Of a stretch of DNA of 44,692 nucleotides, positions 8,956 to 18,292 are shown piece after piece. The position numbers and the translations under genes were made by a program. The stretch's first letter is position 1, and each line of letters begins with the position of its first letter. The notes beneath the pieces were generated by a model. That model saw only the letters and a list, made by a program, of their open reading frames with translations. It did not search any database and was not told where the DNA came from. The stretch is from Beijerinckiaceae bacterium (GTDB lineage Bacteria > Pseudomonadota > Alphaproteobacteria > Rhizobiales > Beijerinckiaceae): NCBI GenBank assembly GCA_947454485.1, contig CANGJJ010000016.1, positions 1-44,692 on the forward strand, given 5' to 3'.

Positions 8956-9978
8956 GTGACAGCACCGGCCAAGGCCTTCATCTGCGGCTGTAAGGGCCTC
9001 GAATTTGACGTGGCTGAGCGGGACTTCATCTCCCGCCACCGCCCTTGGGGGCTGATCCTCTTCAAGCGCAATGTTGGTGATCGGGTGCAGCTCAAAGCCC
9101 TCACCACCTCTTTCCGTGAGTTGGTAGGTCGTCCCGATGCGCCTGTTCTGATCGATCAGGAGGGTGGCCGGGTGCAACGTATGGGCCCGCCCCATTGGGA
9201 GGCCTATCCCGCTGCGGCCAAATTCGGCGCCTTGCCCCTGCCACTCGACGAGCGCGCGGCGCTTGCGCGGCTGAATGCGCAGGTCATGGCCGCTGATCTT
9301 TATGAGGTCGGGATCACCATCGACTGTCTGCCGGTTCTCGATGTGCCGGCACCCGGCTCCCATGCCATCGTGGGGGATCGGGCTTATGGTGATGATCCTG
9401 TGAGCGTTGCTGCCTTGGGTCGAGCGGTTTGTGAGGGCATGATGGCGGGGGGCGTCCTGCCGGTGGTCAAACATATCCCCGGTCATGGCCGCGCCAAGGC
9501 TGACAGCCATCTTGAGCTGCCGCGCGTAAAAGCGTTGAAGAATGATCTGGAAACGATTGATTTTGCACCGTTTAAATCTCTCAATGATATGCCGTTGGGC
9601 ATGACGGCCCATGTTGTCTATGAGGCCATTGATCCTGAACGTGCCGGCACCATTTCTCCGGTGGTGGTGGAAGAGATCATCCGCCGGGAGATCGGCTTTT
9701 CCGGCCTGTTGATGAGCGATGATCTGTCCATGAAGGCGCTGTCCGGCAGCTTTGCAGAGCGAGCGCGGGCTGTCTTTGCGGCTGGAGTTGATCTCGCCTT
9801 GCATTGCAATGGCGACCTTGAGGAGGGAGAAGCGGTGGCTCAGGCTTCTCCTGAACTGTCGGGGGCCTCCCTTGAACGGGCAAAAAAGGCTCTGGCGCTG
9901 CTGGAGCGACCCCTTGTCCCACTAGATCTTGTGGACGCCCGCGCGAAGATCCACTTGATGCTTGCGGGGGCGTCCTAG
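8956..9978 (+). CDS. nagZ: Beta-N-acetylhexosaminidase, GH3 family
   Basis: Removes N-acetylglucosamine from GlcNAc-anhydroMurNAc muropeptides during cytoplasmic cell-wall recycling. GTG start 3 nt after the SPOR gene stop, so the two are probably co-translated. The 340-residue protein has the GH3 signature KHIPGHGRAKADSH. It carries the NagZ-specific Asp183-x-His185 acid/base dyad and the nucleophile Asp255 in LLMSDDLSMKAL. The N-terminal substrate region shows LILFKRNV and LIDQEGGRVQRM. No signal peptide is visible, consistent with a cytoplasmic enzyme. Confidence 0.95.
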   Translation: MTAPAKAFICGCKGLEFDVAERDFISRHRPWGLILFKRNVGDRVQLKALTTSFRELVGRPDAPVLIDQEGGRVQRMGPPHWEAYPAAAKFGALPLPLDERAALARLNAQVMAADLYEVGITIDCLPVLDVPAPGSHAIVGDRAYGDDPVSVAALGRAVCEGMMAGGVLPVVKHIPGHGRAKADSHLELPRVKALKNDLETIDFAPFKSLNDMPLGMTAHVVYEAIDPERAGTISPVVVEEIIRREIGFSGLLMSDDLSMKALSGSFAERARAVFAAGVDLALHCNGDLEEGEAVAQASPELSGASLERAKKALALLERPLVPLDLVDARAKIHLMLAGAS

Positions 9979-10033
9979 AGGCGACACTCTCCCGGCGCGC
10001 TGGCCGAGTGTCCCGGCGTGCGGAGAGTGATTC

Positions 10034-10873
10034 GTGGCTGCTGAACTGCCCTTTGATACTGAAATTGATAAGGCCGATGCCGAACCCTCCTTTTTGGTGG
10101 ATGTTGACGGCTTCGAAGGCCCGCTCGACCTGCTGCTTGAGCTGGCCCGCCGCCAGAAGGTCGATCTTGCCAAGATTTCGGTTCTGGCACTCGCCGAGCA
10201 ATATCTTTTGTTCATCGAAGCCGCTCGCAAGGTGCGCCTCGAACTGGCTGCCGACTATCTCGTCATGGCCGCCTGGCTCGCCTATCTGAAGTCGCGCCTC
10301 CTTCTTCCCGACCAGAAGCAGGAAGGCCCCGAGCCTGCCGCCGCGGATCTGGCTGCGGCCCTTGCCGCCCGTCTGCGCCGCCTTGAGGCGATCCGCTCGG
10401 CAGCTGAAAAGCTCATCAACCGGCCGCGTCTGGGCCGCGATATGTTCCTCAATGGGTCTCCGCAGGGGATCGAGGTGCACCGCCATGCCAATTGGAAGGC
10501 CAGCATCTATGAGCTGCTGACCGCCTATGCCCGCCAGCGCCAGAAGGCAGTCTTGTCGCGTGTGCAGCTGCACAAGCGCGTCGTCTGGTCCATCCCCGAA
10601 GCCCGCGCTGCCATTGAGCGGCTGGCTGGCATCGCGATGGAATGGACGGTCATGGATCAATATCTGATCGACTATTGCGTCGCCCCCGAGATGCGCAAGA
10701 CGGTGCGGGCCTCGGCCTTCTCCGCCTCGCTTGAACTCGTGCGCGAAGGCTTGATCGATCTGCGTCAGGACCGGGCTTTTGCCCCGATCTGGGTGCGCCG
10801 CCATACCGGTGGTGAGCCCGGCCCGACCACGACCCCGCCCACCGATACGGACCCGGCCGAACAGGCTGCCTAA
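10034..10873 (+). CDS. scpA: Segregation and condensation protein A (kleisin)
   Basis: Kleisin subunit that bridges the SMC ATPase heads with ScpB in the bacterial condensin complex. It has 279 residues with GTG start. The N-terminal kleisin motif is FEGPLDLLLELARRQKVDLAKISVLALAEQYL split over residues about 27-58, followed by ADYLVMAAWLAYLKSRLLLP. The C-terminal winged-helix part includes LELVREGLIDLRQ. It is followed by scpB after 21 nt. No smc gene is present in the window. Confidence 0.94.
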   Translation: MAAELPFDTEIDKADAEPSFLVDVDGFEGPLDLLLELARRQKVDLAKISVLALAEQYLLFIEAARKVRLELAADYLVMAAWLAYLKSRLLLPDQKQEGPEPAAADLAAALAARLRRLEAIRSAAEKLINRPRLGRDMFLNGSPQGIEVHRHANWKASIYELLTAYARQRQKAVLSRVQLHKRVVWSIPEARAAIERLAGIAMEWTVMDQYLIDYCVAPEMRKTVRASAFSASLELVREGLIDLRQDRAFAPIWVRRHTGGEPGPTTTPPTDTDPAEQAA

Positions 10874-10894
10874 GAGTAAAGTACAGGAGACACC

Positions 10895-11833
10895 GTGGCT
10901 GAGCTTGCCAGATTGTTCCCGGAAGACGAAGAAGCAGACGCCGCTCGGCTCGAAGCCCTGCGCGAGGCGACCCGCATCTGCGAGGCGCTGATCTTCGCCT
11001 CTTCCGAACCGGTCGATGAGAGCGATCTTAACAAGAAGATGCCCGAGGGCATCAAGGCGGTTGAGGCGCTTGAGGAGCTTCAGGGCTTCTATGCCAATCG
11101 CGGCATCAACCTCATTCGCGTGAACACCAAATGGACCTTCCGCACCTCGGCGGATTTGGGCTGGTTGCTTTCGCGCGAGACGCAGGAGCAAAAGAAGCTC
11201 TCGCGTGCCGCTATCGAGACGCTTGCCATCGTCGCCTATCATCAGCCCGTGACCCGCGCCGAGATCGAAGATGTGCGCGGCGTCGCCATCTCCAAAGGCA
11301 CGCTGGATGTGCTCATCGAGACGGGCTGGGTGCGTTTGCGTGGCCGCCGCAAGGCGCCGGGCCGTCCCGTCACCTATGGCACCACGGATGACTTCCTGCT
11401 GCATTTTGGTCTTGAGACCATCGGCGATCTGCCGGGCCTTGAAGAGCTCAAGGCCGCTGGCATGTTCGATGGCCGTATGCCCGAGGGCTTTGGCGTTCCC
11501 CAGCCGCGCGATGGCGCTGAGCTGACGGATGACGAGGATCCGTTGGAGGACGGCGCTGTCGATCTCTTCGACGATCAGCCGCTTGATGCTCAGGCCGAAG
11601 ATGCCCGCGCCGCGATTGATGCGGTTGAGGCCGGCGAGGGCGAGGCTGATGAGGCTGAGGTTGAAGCCGAGGTTGAAGCCTTCCTTGAGGAGGTTGCCGC
11701 CCTTGAGGAGGCGATAGACGAGGCTGTTGAGGATGAGGCTGACGAGGCAGAGGCTGATGAGCCTGATGCCGATGACGTGGCCGAAGGGGAGGGTGAGGAC
11801 GAGCGCCACCCCGAGAAGCCCAGCGAAATCTGA
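10895..11833 (+). CDS. scpB: Segregation and condensation protein B
   Basis: Winged-helix partner of ScpA and SMC in chromosome condensation. GTG start with AGGAG 7 nt upstream. The 312-residue protein has the conserved core EALIFASSEPVDE and SREAIETLAIVAYHQPVTRAEIE-type sequence (here SRAAIETLAIVAYHQPVTRA), then GWVRLRGRRKAPGRPVTYGTT and FLLHFGLETIGDLPGLEELK. Beyond about residue 205 lies an unusually long acidic Asp/Glu/Ala tail of about 100 residues, common in alphaproteobacterial ScpB. A terminator-like hairpin follows the stop. Confidence 0.94.
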   Translation: MAELARLFPEDEEADAARLEALREATRICEALIFASSEPVDESDLNKKMPEGIKAVEALEELQGFYANRGINLIRVNTKWTFRTSADLGWLLSRETQEQKKLSRAAIETLAIVAYHQPVTRAEIEDVRGVAISKGTLDVLIETGWVRLRGRRKAPGRPVTYGTTDDFLLHFGLETIGDLPGLEELKAAGMFDGRMPEGFGVPQPRDGAELTDDEDPLEDGAVDLFDDQPLDAQAEDARAAIDAVEAGEGEADEAEVEAEVEAFLEEVAALEEAIDEAVEDEADEAEADEPDADDVAEGEGEDERHPEKPSEI

Positions 11834-11853
11834 CAAGCTTCACAATGTTGTTT

Positions 11854-11885
11854 GCGCCGACCCGCTGGTCGGCGCAGCTCTTTCT
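11854..11885 (+). terminator. Terminator-like hairpin after scpB
   Basis: GCGCCGACC (11854-11862) pairs with GGTCGGCGC (11867-11875), a perfect 9-bp stem with a CGCT loop. The following tract AGCTCTTTCT is only moderately U-rich, so termination may be partial before tatA. Confidence 0.5.
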
Positions 11886-11975
11886 GCGCCTTGTTCTTGT
11901 TTTTGCCACTAGGGGCGCATAGGTTCCAAGCTGACTTTCGCCGCGCAAGGCTGCGGTGGCCCAGTGGAGGTAAGT

Positions 11976-12242
11976 ATGGGTGGATTTTCTCTGTGGCACT
12001 GGATCGTTGTCGGCGCGATCGTGCTGCTGCTGTTCGGCGGCAAGGGCAAGATTTCCGATCTGATGGGCGACTTCGCCAAGGGCATCAAGTCCTTCAAGAA
12101 GGGCCTCAGTGAGGAGGACGAGAAGACCGCTGTGGCCGAGGCGCCCAAGACGCTCGATCACACGGCAGCTCCGGCCCCCGCTGCGACCACGTCTGCGGCT
12201 GCTCACACCGAGCAGCCCGGCGAGACCCGCAAGGTCGGCTGA
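11976..12242 (+). CDS. tatA: Sec-independent protein translocase component TatA
   Basis: Pore-forming component of the twin-arginine translocase that exports folded proteins. It has 88 residues; ATG at 11976 has GGAGGT 6 nt upstream. One short transmembrane helix (about 6-20, [15 protein letters not shown]) is followed by the FGG hinge and the amphipathic helix [20 protein letters not shown], with a charged, Ala/Pro-rich tail. tatA-tatB-tatC is a standard operon; a hairpin lies between tatA and tatB. Confidence 0.94.
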   Translation: MGGFSLWHWIVVGAIVLLLFGGKGKISDLMGDFAKGIKSFKKGLSEEDEKTAVAEAPKTLDHTAAPAPAATTSAAAHTEQPGETRKVG

Positions 12243-12263
12243 TTTTTTCATGTCCTCTTCAGT

Positions 12264-12286
12264 GGCCGGGACAGATTGCCCCGGCC
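12264..12286 (+). other. Intercistronic hairpin between tatA and tatB
   Basis: GGCCGGG (12264-12270) pairs with CCCGGCC (12280-12286) around a 9-nt loop, with no U-tract after it, so it is not an intrinsic terminator. Its position suggests a role in mRNA processing or stability of the tatA segment. Confidence 0.4.
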
Positions 12287-12312
12287 CAATGGGCGCAGGT
12301 TGAACGGGTCTG

Positions 12313-12720
12313 ATGTTCGACATCGACAGCGGCAAATTACTCATTATAGGTGTCGTCGCGCTTGTCGTGATTGGCCCCAAGGAACTGCCGGGGGTCCTGC
12401 GTCAGGTGGGCTCTGCTGTGTCGCGTCTGCGTCGCATGGCCAGCGAGTTTCAGGGTCAGTTCATGGATGCCATGCGCGAGTCCGAGCTTGAGGAGTTGCG
12501 CAAAAGCGTCGAGACCGTCGCTGACCCAATTGGTCACATCGACCCGCTGAGCGATGTGCGCGGTCAACTTGATACGGTGCGCCATGATGTCGAGACGGCG
12601 ATCAGTGCACCGGTTGAGCCTGTGACAATGCAGGAACTGCCAGCCTCATCACCCGTGGCAGATCATGGAAGCGACCAGCCCAGCGTTCAGGATCAGCCCG
12701 CGAAGGCGACTGGCGTATGA
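12313..12720 (+). CDS. tatB: Sec-independent protein translocase component TatB
   Basis: Partner of TatC in the twin-arginine signal-peptide receptor. The 135-residue protein begins [31 protein letters not shown], written here in part as the TatB signature IGPKELP after one membrane helix. An amphipathic helix ([19 protein letters not shown]) and a variable acidic tail follow. The stop overlaps the tatC start in ATGA at 12717-12720, indicating translational coupling. Confidence 0.93.
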   Translation: MFDIDSGKLLIIGVVALVVIGPKELPGVLRQVGSAVSRLRRMASEFQGQFMDAMRESELEELRKSVETVADPIGHIDPLSDVRGQLDTVRHDVETAISAPVEPVTMQELPASSPVADHGSDQPSVQDQPAKATGV

Positions 12721-13490
12721 CCGATACGGATATCGAAGCTTCAAAAGCGCCTTTGATGGAGCATTTGATTGAGCTGCGCTCGCGGCTCATCAAATCCATC
12801 ATCGCCTTTATCGTGGCCTTTATCGGCTGCTTCTACTTCTCCCATGATATCTACAATCTGCTGGTCTATCCCTTTGTGTCGGTGGTGGGCGCAGACAAAG
12901 CGACCCTCATTGCGACCCATTTTCTCGAACAGTTTTTCACCAATCTGAAACTGTCGATGTTTGGCGCCGCCTTTATCGCATTCCCGGTCATTGCGGGACA
13001 GATCTATATGTTCGTGGCCCCGGGTCTTTATCGCCATGAGCGTTCGGCCTTTCTGCCTTATCTCATCGCCACGCCCTGCTTCTTCGCATTGGGTGTGATG
13101 CTTGTTTATTTCGGCGTCATGCCGATGCTCATCAAATTCTCTGTTGGCATGCAGCAGATCAATGTCCCCGGTCAGGCGACGATCGAACTAATGCCGAAAG
13201 TGAGCGAATATCTCTCGCTTGTCATGACACTGGTCTTTGCCTTTGGCATTGCCTTTCAGTTGCCGGTCATTTTGACCTTGCTCGGCCATATTGGCGTCAT
13301 CGACTCCAATTTCTTGCGAGAGAAGCGCCGCTATGCGGTGGTCATCATCACCATTGCCGCTGCTGTGCTGACGCCACCTGATGTGCTCAGCATGCTTGCT
13401 CTTGTTGCGCCTATGTTGGTTCTCTATGAAGGTGCGGTCATCGCCGTTATGCTCATTGAGAAGAAGGCGAAGAAGGCATCTGAGGCCTGA
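12717..13490 (+). CDS. tatC: Sec-independent protein translocase component TatC
   Basis: Multispanning core of the Tat receptor that recognises twin-arginine signal peptides. It has 257 residues with six predicted transmembrane helices. Landmarks are the N-terminal [25 protein letters not shown] loop (here [16 protein letters not shown]) and [16 protein letters not shown]. In that last block Gln occupies the position of the E. coli family Glu. It overlaps tatB by 4 nt. In the usual alphaproteobacterial order serS follows soon; here a P-type ATPase and a DMT exporter intervene. Confidence 0.96.
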   Translation: MTDTDIEASKAPLMEHLIELRSRLIKSIIAFIVAFIGCFYFSHDIYNLLVYPFVSVVGADKATLIATHFLEQFFTNLKLSMFGAAFIAFPVIAGQIYMFVAPGLYRHERSAFLPYLIATPCFFALGVMLVYFGVMPMLIKFSVGMQQINVPGQATIELMPKVSEYLSLVMTLVFAFGIAFQLPVILTLLGHIGVIDSNFLREKRRYAVVIITIAAAVLTPPDVLSMLALVAPMLVLYEGAVIAVMLIEKKAKKASEA

Positions 13491-13506
13491 CGCGCCAACT
13501 GGCGCG
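13491..13506 (+). other. Perfect inverted repeat between tatC and the P-type ATPase gene
   Basis: CGCGCCA and TGGCGCG (7-bp arms, 2-nt centre) begin at the base after the tatC stop. The last base of the 3' arm is the first base of a GAGG element before ATG 13513. There is no U-tract. It may be a weak attenuator or RNA-processing site. Confidence 0.35.
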
Positions 13507-13512
13507 AGGTCT

Positions 13513-16029
13513 ATGAGCGACGATCCCAAAGGTCTTTCATCCAGCGAAGCTCGCCTGCGTCTTGCGCATGATGGGCCGAATGAAGTTGCGCGCGAGGCCA
13601 AGCGCAGTCTCTTCGTCATTTTGCGCGAAGTCTTCGAGGAGCCGATGATCATGCTCCTCGCCCTTGGCGGCATTCTCTATCTTCTGCTGGGTGATTTGAA
13701 GGAGGCGCTCGTCCTCATCGTCTTTGCGATGATTTCTGTCGTCATCACGGTGGTACAAGAGGCACGCACTGAAAAAGTGCTGGATGCGCTGCGCGATTTG
13801 TCAGCGCCCAAGGCCCTTGTGATCCGCGATAGTGAACGCCAGCGTATTGAAGGTGCGCATGTAGTGCGCGGTGATTTGCTTCTGGTGAATGAAGGCGAGC
13901 GTGTTGCTGCTGATGCGCGCCTTTTGAAATCACATGATCTGATGGCTGATGAGAGCCTGCTGACGGGTGAATCTGTCCCCGTCGCCAAAAGCCCGGAAGA
14001 TGACGAGGTTGAAGCGCGCCATATTCTATCAGGCACATTGATCACGCGCGGCAAGGCTTTGGCCGAAGTCACCGCGACAGGGTCGCGCAGTCGTCTGGGT
14101 GCGATCGGTGTCTCGCTGTCGCAGCTTGAGCGTGAACCGCCCCGCCTGCAGATGCAAACACGATTCATGGTGAAACTGTTTGGTGGGGCGGCGCTCGTTT
14201 TTAGCCTGCTGACGGTGGTCCTCTATGGACTGACGCGGGGCGCTTGGCTCGAGGCATTTCTTGCGGGCATTGCCATTGGCATGACTCTTTTGCCGGAAGA
14301 GTTGCCGGTGGTGTTGACGGTCTTCATGGCGATGGGCGCTTGGAGGATCTCACGCGCCCGCGTCATGACTCGCAAAGCCTCGGCGATTGAAACGCTTGGG
14401 TCAGCAACTGTTCTGTGTACTGACAAGACTGGCACACTGACTCTCAATCGCATGACCTTGGCGCAATTGCGCATGCCTGACGGCTCCGTTCACACTTTAG
14501 GTGATGTCGCAAAGGCAGAGAGTTTCGATGATTTGAAACGCTTTGGCATGTTGGCAAGTGACAGTCATCCGGTCGATCCGATGGAGCGTGCCTTTCATGC
14601 GGTGCGTGATGATGCACCGCCTTCAGCATCTCTGGTTCACGCATTTGGTTTGCGTCCCGAATTGCTCGCCGTCACCCATGTATGGAATCTTGATGATGAA
14701 GATGGTTTCACTGTTGCAGCCAAAGGCGCACCCGAAGCCATCGCGCAGCTCTGCAAGCTTGATGAGGCTAGGCTTGCGCAGATGCGGCGCGATCTGGAAG
14801 ATATGGCAGGTGAGGGGCTGCGTGTTTTGGGCGTTGCGCGTGCAACATGGCACGGTGCAATGCCAGACCACCCCTCTGCCTTCGATTTCACTTATCTGGG
14901 GCTTGCAGGTTTAGCCGATCCGTTGCGGGCAGGCGTGCCGCAAGCTGTAGCTGAATGTAAGACGGCCGGCATTCGTGTGGTGATGATCACGGGGGATTAT
15001 CCCGCCACCGCCCTTGCCATTGCGCGGCAAGCGGGTATCGAGGCCAGTGCAGTGATCTCAGGCAGTGAGCTTGAGGCGCTTGACGATGAAGCTCTGCGCG
15101 CCAAGCTCCGCCATGTAAGCGTTTTCGCGCGGATCATGCCGCAACAAAAACTCCGCATCGTGGAAGCCCTGAAGGCCAATGGTGAGATCGTCGCCATGAC
15201 TGGCGATGGTGTGAATGATGCCCCCTCGCTCAAAGCAGCTCACATTGGTGTTGCGATGGGCGGTCGCGGAACGGATGTCGCGCGCGAGGCAGCCTCAATC
15301 GTTCTGCTTGATGATGACTTCACCTCCATCGTCACGGCCATTCGCTTGGGACGGCGCATCTATGACAATTTGCGCAAGGCGGTCTGTTTCATTTTTGCGG
15401 TTCATATGCCCATTGCGGGCTTGGCCTTGCTGCCACTTTTGTTTGGCTTGCCCATTCTTCTCACCCCCGTCCATGTTGCTTTTTTGGAGATGGTGATTGA
15501 TCCGGTCTCCTCGCTCGTCTTCGAGGCGGAGGCAGAAGAGACCAATGTGATGAATCGCCCACCACGCGATCCGCAAGCCTCGCTTTTCTCATTTGATTTG
15601 ATCTTGCAATCCGTCATGCAGGGCCTTGGCGCCCTTGTTATTGTGGTTGTGATGTTCCTGCTCGCATTGGAGCGCAGTATGATTGAGGCCGAGATACGTG
15701 CGATTTGTTTTTTTGCACTTGTCCTGTCGATCTTGGTTCTGGTCCTCGTCAACCGCTCGTTTGGTCCTAGCCTGCGCGGCGCTTTTGCGCATCCTAGTTT
15801 AGCTCTGCTGCTGGTCTTGGGCTTCGTCTGCCTCGTTTTGTTGGGCACATTGTCTGTGTCGGGCCTGCGCGATCTCTTCCGCTTTGGTCCTTTGCATGGC
15901 GATGATCTGGCGCTGGTGGCTGGATCAGGGTTGCTGTTGCTCTGTGTACTTGAAGCTGTGAAGGCGGCAGGGCCTCTTATGCAAAGGTTGCGTGAGCGCT
16001 GGCTTGCCTCATCATGGTCCAGCCGTTAG
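13513..16029 (+). CDS. Cation-translocating P-type ATPase, ion unknown
   Basis: Integral-membrane ATP-driven ion pump of 838 residues; ATG at 13513 is the first start after tatC. All P-type motifs are intact: TGES at 151-154, the phosphorylated Asp304 in CTDKTGTLT, and TGDGVND at 563-569. Transmembrane helix 4 has PEELP (261-265) instead of PEGLP of Ca pumps. Helix 6 has Glu659 and Asp663 in FLEMVIDPVSSLVFEAE. There is no N-terminal heavy-metal domain and no CPx motif, arguing against a Cu/Zn/Cd pump. It resembles the P2-like cation pumps, but the ion cannot be assigned. A gene for a DMT exporter follows directly. Confidence 0.88.
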   Translation: MSDDPKGLSSSEARLRLAHDGPNEVAREAKRSLFVILREVFEEPMIMLLALGGILYLLLGDLKEALVLIVFAMISVVITVVQEARTEKVLDALRDLSAPKALVIRDSERQRIEGAHVVRGDLLLVNEGERVAADARLLKSHDLMADESLLTGESVPVAKSPEDDEVEARHILSGTLITRGKALAEVTATGSRSRLGAIGVSLSQLEREPPRLQMQTRFMVKLFGGAALVFSLLTVVLYGLTRGAWLEAFLAGIAIGMTLLPEELPVVLTVFMAMGAWRISRARVMTRKASAIETLGSATVLCTDKTGTLTLNRMTLAQLRMPDGSVHTLGDVAKAESFDDLKRFGMLASDSHPVDPMERAFHAVRDDAPPSASLVHAFGLRPELLAVTHVWNLDDEDGFTVAAKGAPEAIAQLCKLDEARLAQMRRDLEDMAGEGLRVLGVARATWHGAMPDHPSAFDFTYLGLAGLADPLRAGVPQAVAECKTAGIRVVMITGDYPATALAIARQAGIEASAVISGSELEALDDEALRAKLRHVSVFARIMPQQKLRIVEALKANGEIVAMTGDGVNDAPSLKAAHIGVAMGGRGTDVAREAASIVLLDDDFTSIVTAIRLGRRIYDNLRKAVCFIFAVHMPIAGLALLPLLFGLPILLTPVHVAFLEMVIDPVSSLVFEAEAEETNVMNRPPRDPQASLFSFDLILQSVMQGLGALVIVVVMFLLALERSMIEAEIRAICFFALVLSILVLVLVNRSFGPSLRGAFAHPSLALLLVLGFVCLVLLGTLSVSGLRDLFRFGPLHGDDLALVAGSGLLLLCVLEAVKAAGPLMQRLRERWLASSWSSR

Positions 16030-16058
16030 GCAAGATCAGGCGCTTTTGCAGGACGGCC

Positions 16059-16943
16059 ATGTCACTTCGCGACATCTTCATCGCACTCGTTCTGGCGCTC
16101 GTCTGGGGCTTCAGCTTCATCACGATCAAATGGGGCGTGATGGAGGTTCCCCCCTTCATGTTCAGCGCCTTGCGGTTTTTCTTCGCCGCCATTCCCGCCA
16201 TCTTCATCATCGCGCGGCCCAAAGTGGATTGGCGCGTTGTGGTGGCTTACGGTTTTGCCATCGGCGTCGTGCAATTTGGGCTGCTCTTCATTGCCATCCG
16301 CAATGGTATGCCGGTTGGGCTCGCCTCGTTGGTCGTGCAGATGCATGCCTTCTTCACGATTTTTCTGGCTTGGTACGCTATGGGCGAGCGACCCGCTGCC
16401 GCACAGATCAAAGGGGCGCTGATCGCACTGGCGGGGGTGGCTTTGATCGGCAGCGAGCGGCTTGAGGGCGCGGCCTTTGTGCCCTTTGCCCTGACGCTCT
16501 GCGCTGCCTTCAGCTGGGGGGTGGGCAATACTCTGGGCAAATTGGTCCCCCAGCGTGAGATCGTGCCCTTCATGGTCTGGTCGAGCCTGGCGGCACCTCT
16601 ACCGCTTGTTTTGCTCTCCCTGCTGTTTGAAGGCATGAGTGGGGTCGAGGCGGTTCTGGCCCCCATGTGGGTCGGCATCGGCTGCGCGGTTTTTCTCGCC
16701 TATGCGGCCACGCTCTTTGGCTTTGTGGTCTGGGGACGGCTGCTCTCCAAATATCCTGCGGCTCTGGTCGCGCCCTATGCCATGCTCGTGCCGGTCTTTG
16801 GCATGGCCTTTTCGTGGGGCCTCCTGCGCGAGACCTTCAGCGCCATTGAGCTTGTGGGGGCGGGTCTGGTATTGGCGGGCCTGAGTTTTCACACCATCAG
16901 CGGCCGAGTCGGCGGGGCGATCTCCTCGACGCCTGCCGACTGA
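16059..16943 (+). CDS. EamA/DMT-family transporter
   Basis: Drug/metabolite-transporter superfamily membrane protein with about ten helices in two EamA repeats (294 residues), probably an exporter of amino acids or other small metabolites; substrate unknown. ATG at 16059 has AGGA a few bases upstream and gives the usual N-terminus (SLRDIFIALVLALVWGFSF). The first repeat contains WGVMEVPPFMFSALRFFFAA, the second FAYAATLFGFVVWGRLL-type sequence and AELVGAGLVLAGL-like ends. The gap to the ATPase gene is short, and the two probably share a transcript. Confidence 0.85.
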   Translation: MSLRDIFIALVLALVWGFSFITIKWGVMEVPPFMFSALRFFFAAIPAIFIIARPKVDWRVVVAYGFAIGVVQFGLLFIAIRNGMPVGLASLVVQMHAFFTIFLAWYAMGERPAAAQIKGALIALAGVALIGSERLEGAAFVPFALTLCAAFSWGVGNTLGKLVPQREIVPFMVWSSLAAPLPLVLLSLLFEGMSGVEAVLAPMWVGIGCAVFLAYAATLFGFVVWGRLLSKYPAALVAPYAMLVPVFGMAFSWGLLRETFSAIELVGAGLVLAGLSFHTISGRVGGAISSTPAD

Positions 16944-16961
16944 AGCCGGAAAGTTTGCCCC

Positions 16962-18263
16962 ATGCATGATATCCGCTGGATCCGCGACAATGCCGAGGCC
17001 ATGAAGGCCGGTCTCAAGCGCCGGGGCTGGGATGGGCTGAAGGTCGAGGAGACCGTCGCCGAACTCTTCCGCCTCGATGACGAGCGCCGCGAGATCATCG
17101 CCCGCACGCAGCGCGCTCAAGAAGAGCGCAACCGCCTGTCCAAAGAGATCGGTCAGGCTATGGGCAAGAAGGATATGGCCCTCGCCGAGCAGTTGAAGGC
17201 GCGCGTGGCCGAATTGAAGGCTGAGAGCGAAGGGGCAGGGGCCGCCGAGACCGCTGCTGTCAAAGCCCTTGATGATGCTTTGCTGCAGCTCCCCAATTTG
17301 CCGCTCGCCGAAGTGCCGGACGGCGCGGATGAGCATGACAATGTCGAGACCCGCGTTGTTGGCGCCAAGCCGGTTTTTGCGGCTGATTTCAAGCCGAAGG
17401 AGCATTTTGAAATCGGCGAGGCCCTTGGCCTTATGGATTTTGAATCGGCTGCCAAAATGTCGGGCGCGCGCTTTGTGATCTTGAAGGGTGCGCTGGCGCG
17501 TCTGGAGCGTGCGCTGGGCCAGTTCATGCTCGATCTACATACGGATGTGAACGGCTATCGCGAGATCAATCCGCCCGTTCTGGTTCGTGATGATGCGATG
17601 TATGGCACCGCGCAATTGCCGAAGTTCCGCGATGACCAGTTCCGCGCGGGCGACGACTTCTGGTTGATCCCAACTGCCGAAGTGCCACTCACCAATCTGG
17701 TGCGCGAAGAGATCCTCGATGAAAAGGCGCTGCCCATTCGCGTCACGGCGCTCACACCCTGTTTCCGCGCTGAAGCTGGTGCAGCAGGGCGCGATACGCG
17801 CGGCATGATCCGCCAGCATCAGTTTACCAAAGTGGAGCTGGTCTCCATCACGACGCCTGAAAAATCCATGGAAGAGCATGAGCGCATGACCGCTTGCGCT
17901 GAAGAAGTGCTGAAGCGTCTTGGTTTGCATTATCGCGTTGTGACTTTGTGCACGGGCGATATGGGTTTTGCCTCGCAAAAGACCTATGACATCGAAGTCT
18001 GGCTGCCGGGTCAGGACCGCTTCCGCGAAATTTCATCTTGCTCGGTCTGTGGCGAGTTTCAGGCCCGCCGCATGAATACGCGCGTACGCTCGAGCGAAGG
18101 CAAGTCGAACCGCTTTGTCCATACGCTCAATGGGTCTGGCGTTGCTGTTGGCCGCGCACTGATTGCGGTGCTGGAGAATTACCAGAATGCTGATGGCTCT
18201 GTGCGCATTCCTGATGCGCTGCGCCCTTATATGGGCGGGCTTGAGGTCATCGCTGCTGCCTGA
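16962..18263 (+). CDS. serS: Seryl-tRNA synthetase
   Basis: Class II synthetase that charges tRNA-Ser and tRNA-Sec-type acceptors. It has 433 residues. The N-terminal coiled-coil arm (about 28-105, rich in Glu/Arg/Lys/Ala) binds the tRNA variable arm. Motif 2 is visible as [21 protein letters not shown] and motif 3 region as [19 protein letters not shown] with [20 protein letters not shown] near the end. It opens the serS-surE-pcm-nlpD series. Confidence 0.97.
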   Translation: MHDIRWIRDNAEAMKAGLKRRGWDGLKVEETVAELFRLDDERREIIARTQRAQEERNRLSKEIGQAMGKKDMALAEQLKARVAELKAESEGAGAAETAAVKALDDALLQLPNLPLAEVPDGADEHDNVETRVVGAKPVFAADFKPKEHFEIGEALGLMDFESAAKMSGARFVILKGALARLERALGQFMLDLHTDVNGYREINPPVLVRDDAMYGTAQLPKFRDDQFRAGDDFWLIPTAEVPLTNLVREEILDEKALPIRVTALTPCFRAEAGAAGRDTRGMIRQHQFTKVELVSITTPEKSMEEHERMTACAEEVLKRLGLHYRVVTLCTGDMGFASQKTYDIEVWLPGQDRFREISSCSVCGEFQARRMNTRVRSSEGKSNRFVHTLNGSGVAVGRALIAVLENYQNADGSVRIPDALRPYMGGLEVIAAA

Positions 18264-18292
18264 AGCAAAAAGTCGCCAAGAGGTTTGAGCCT

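Noticed and set aside
9677-11836. A 719-codon open frame antisense to the end of nagZ, scpA and scpB
   Set aside because: It mirrors three well-supported genes, has no ribosome site, and its translation is low-complexity Leu/Gly/Arg without any known domain. High-GC codon bias makes such mirror frames common.
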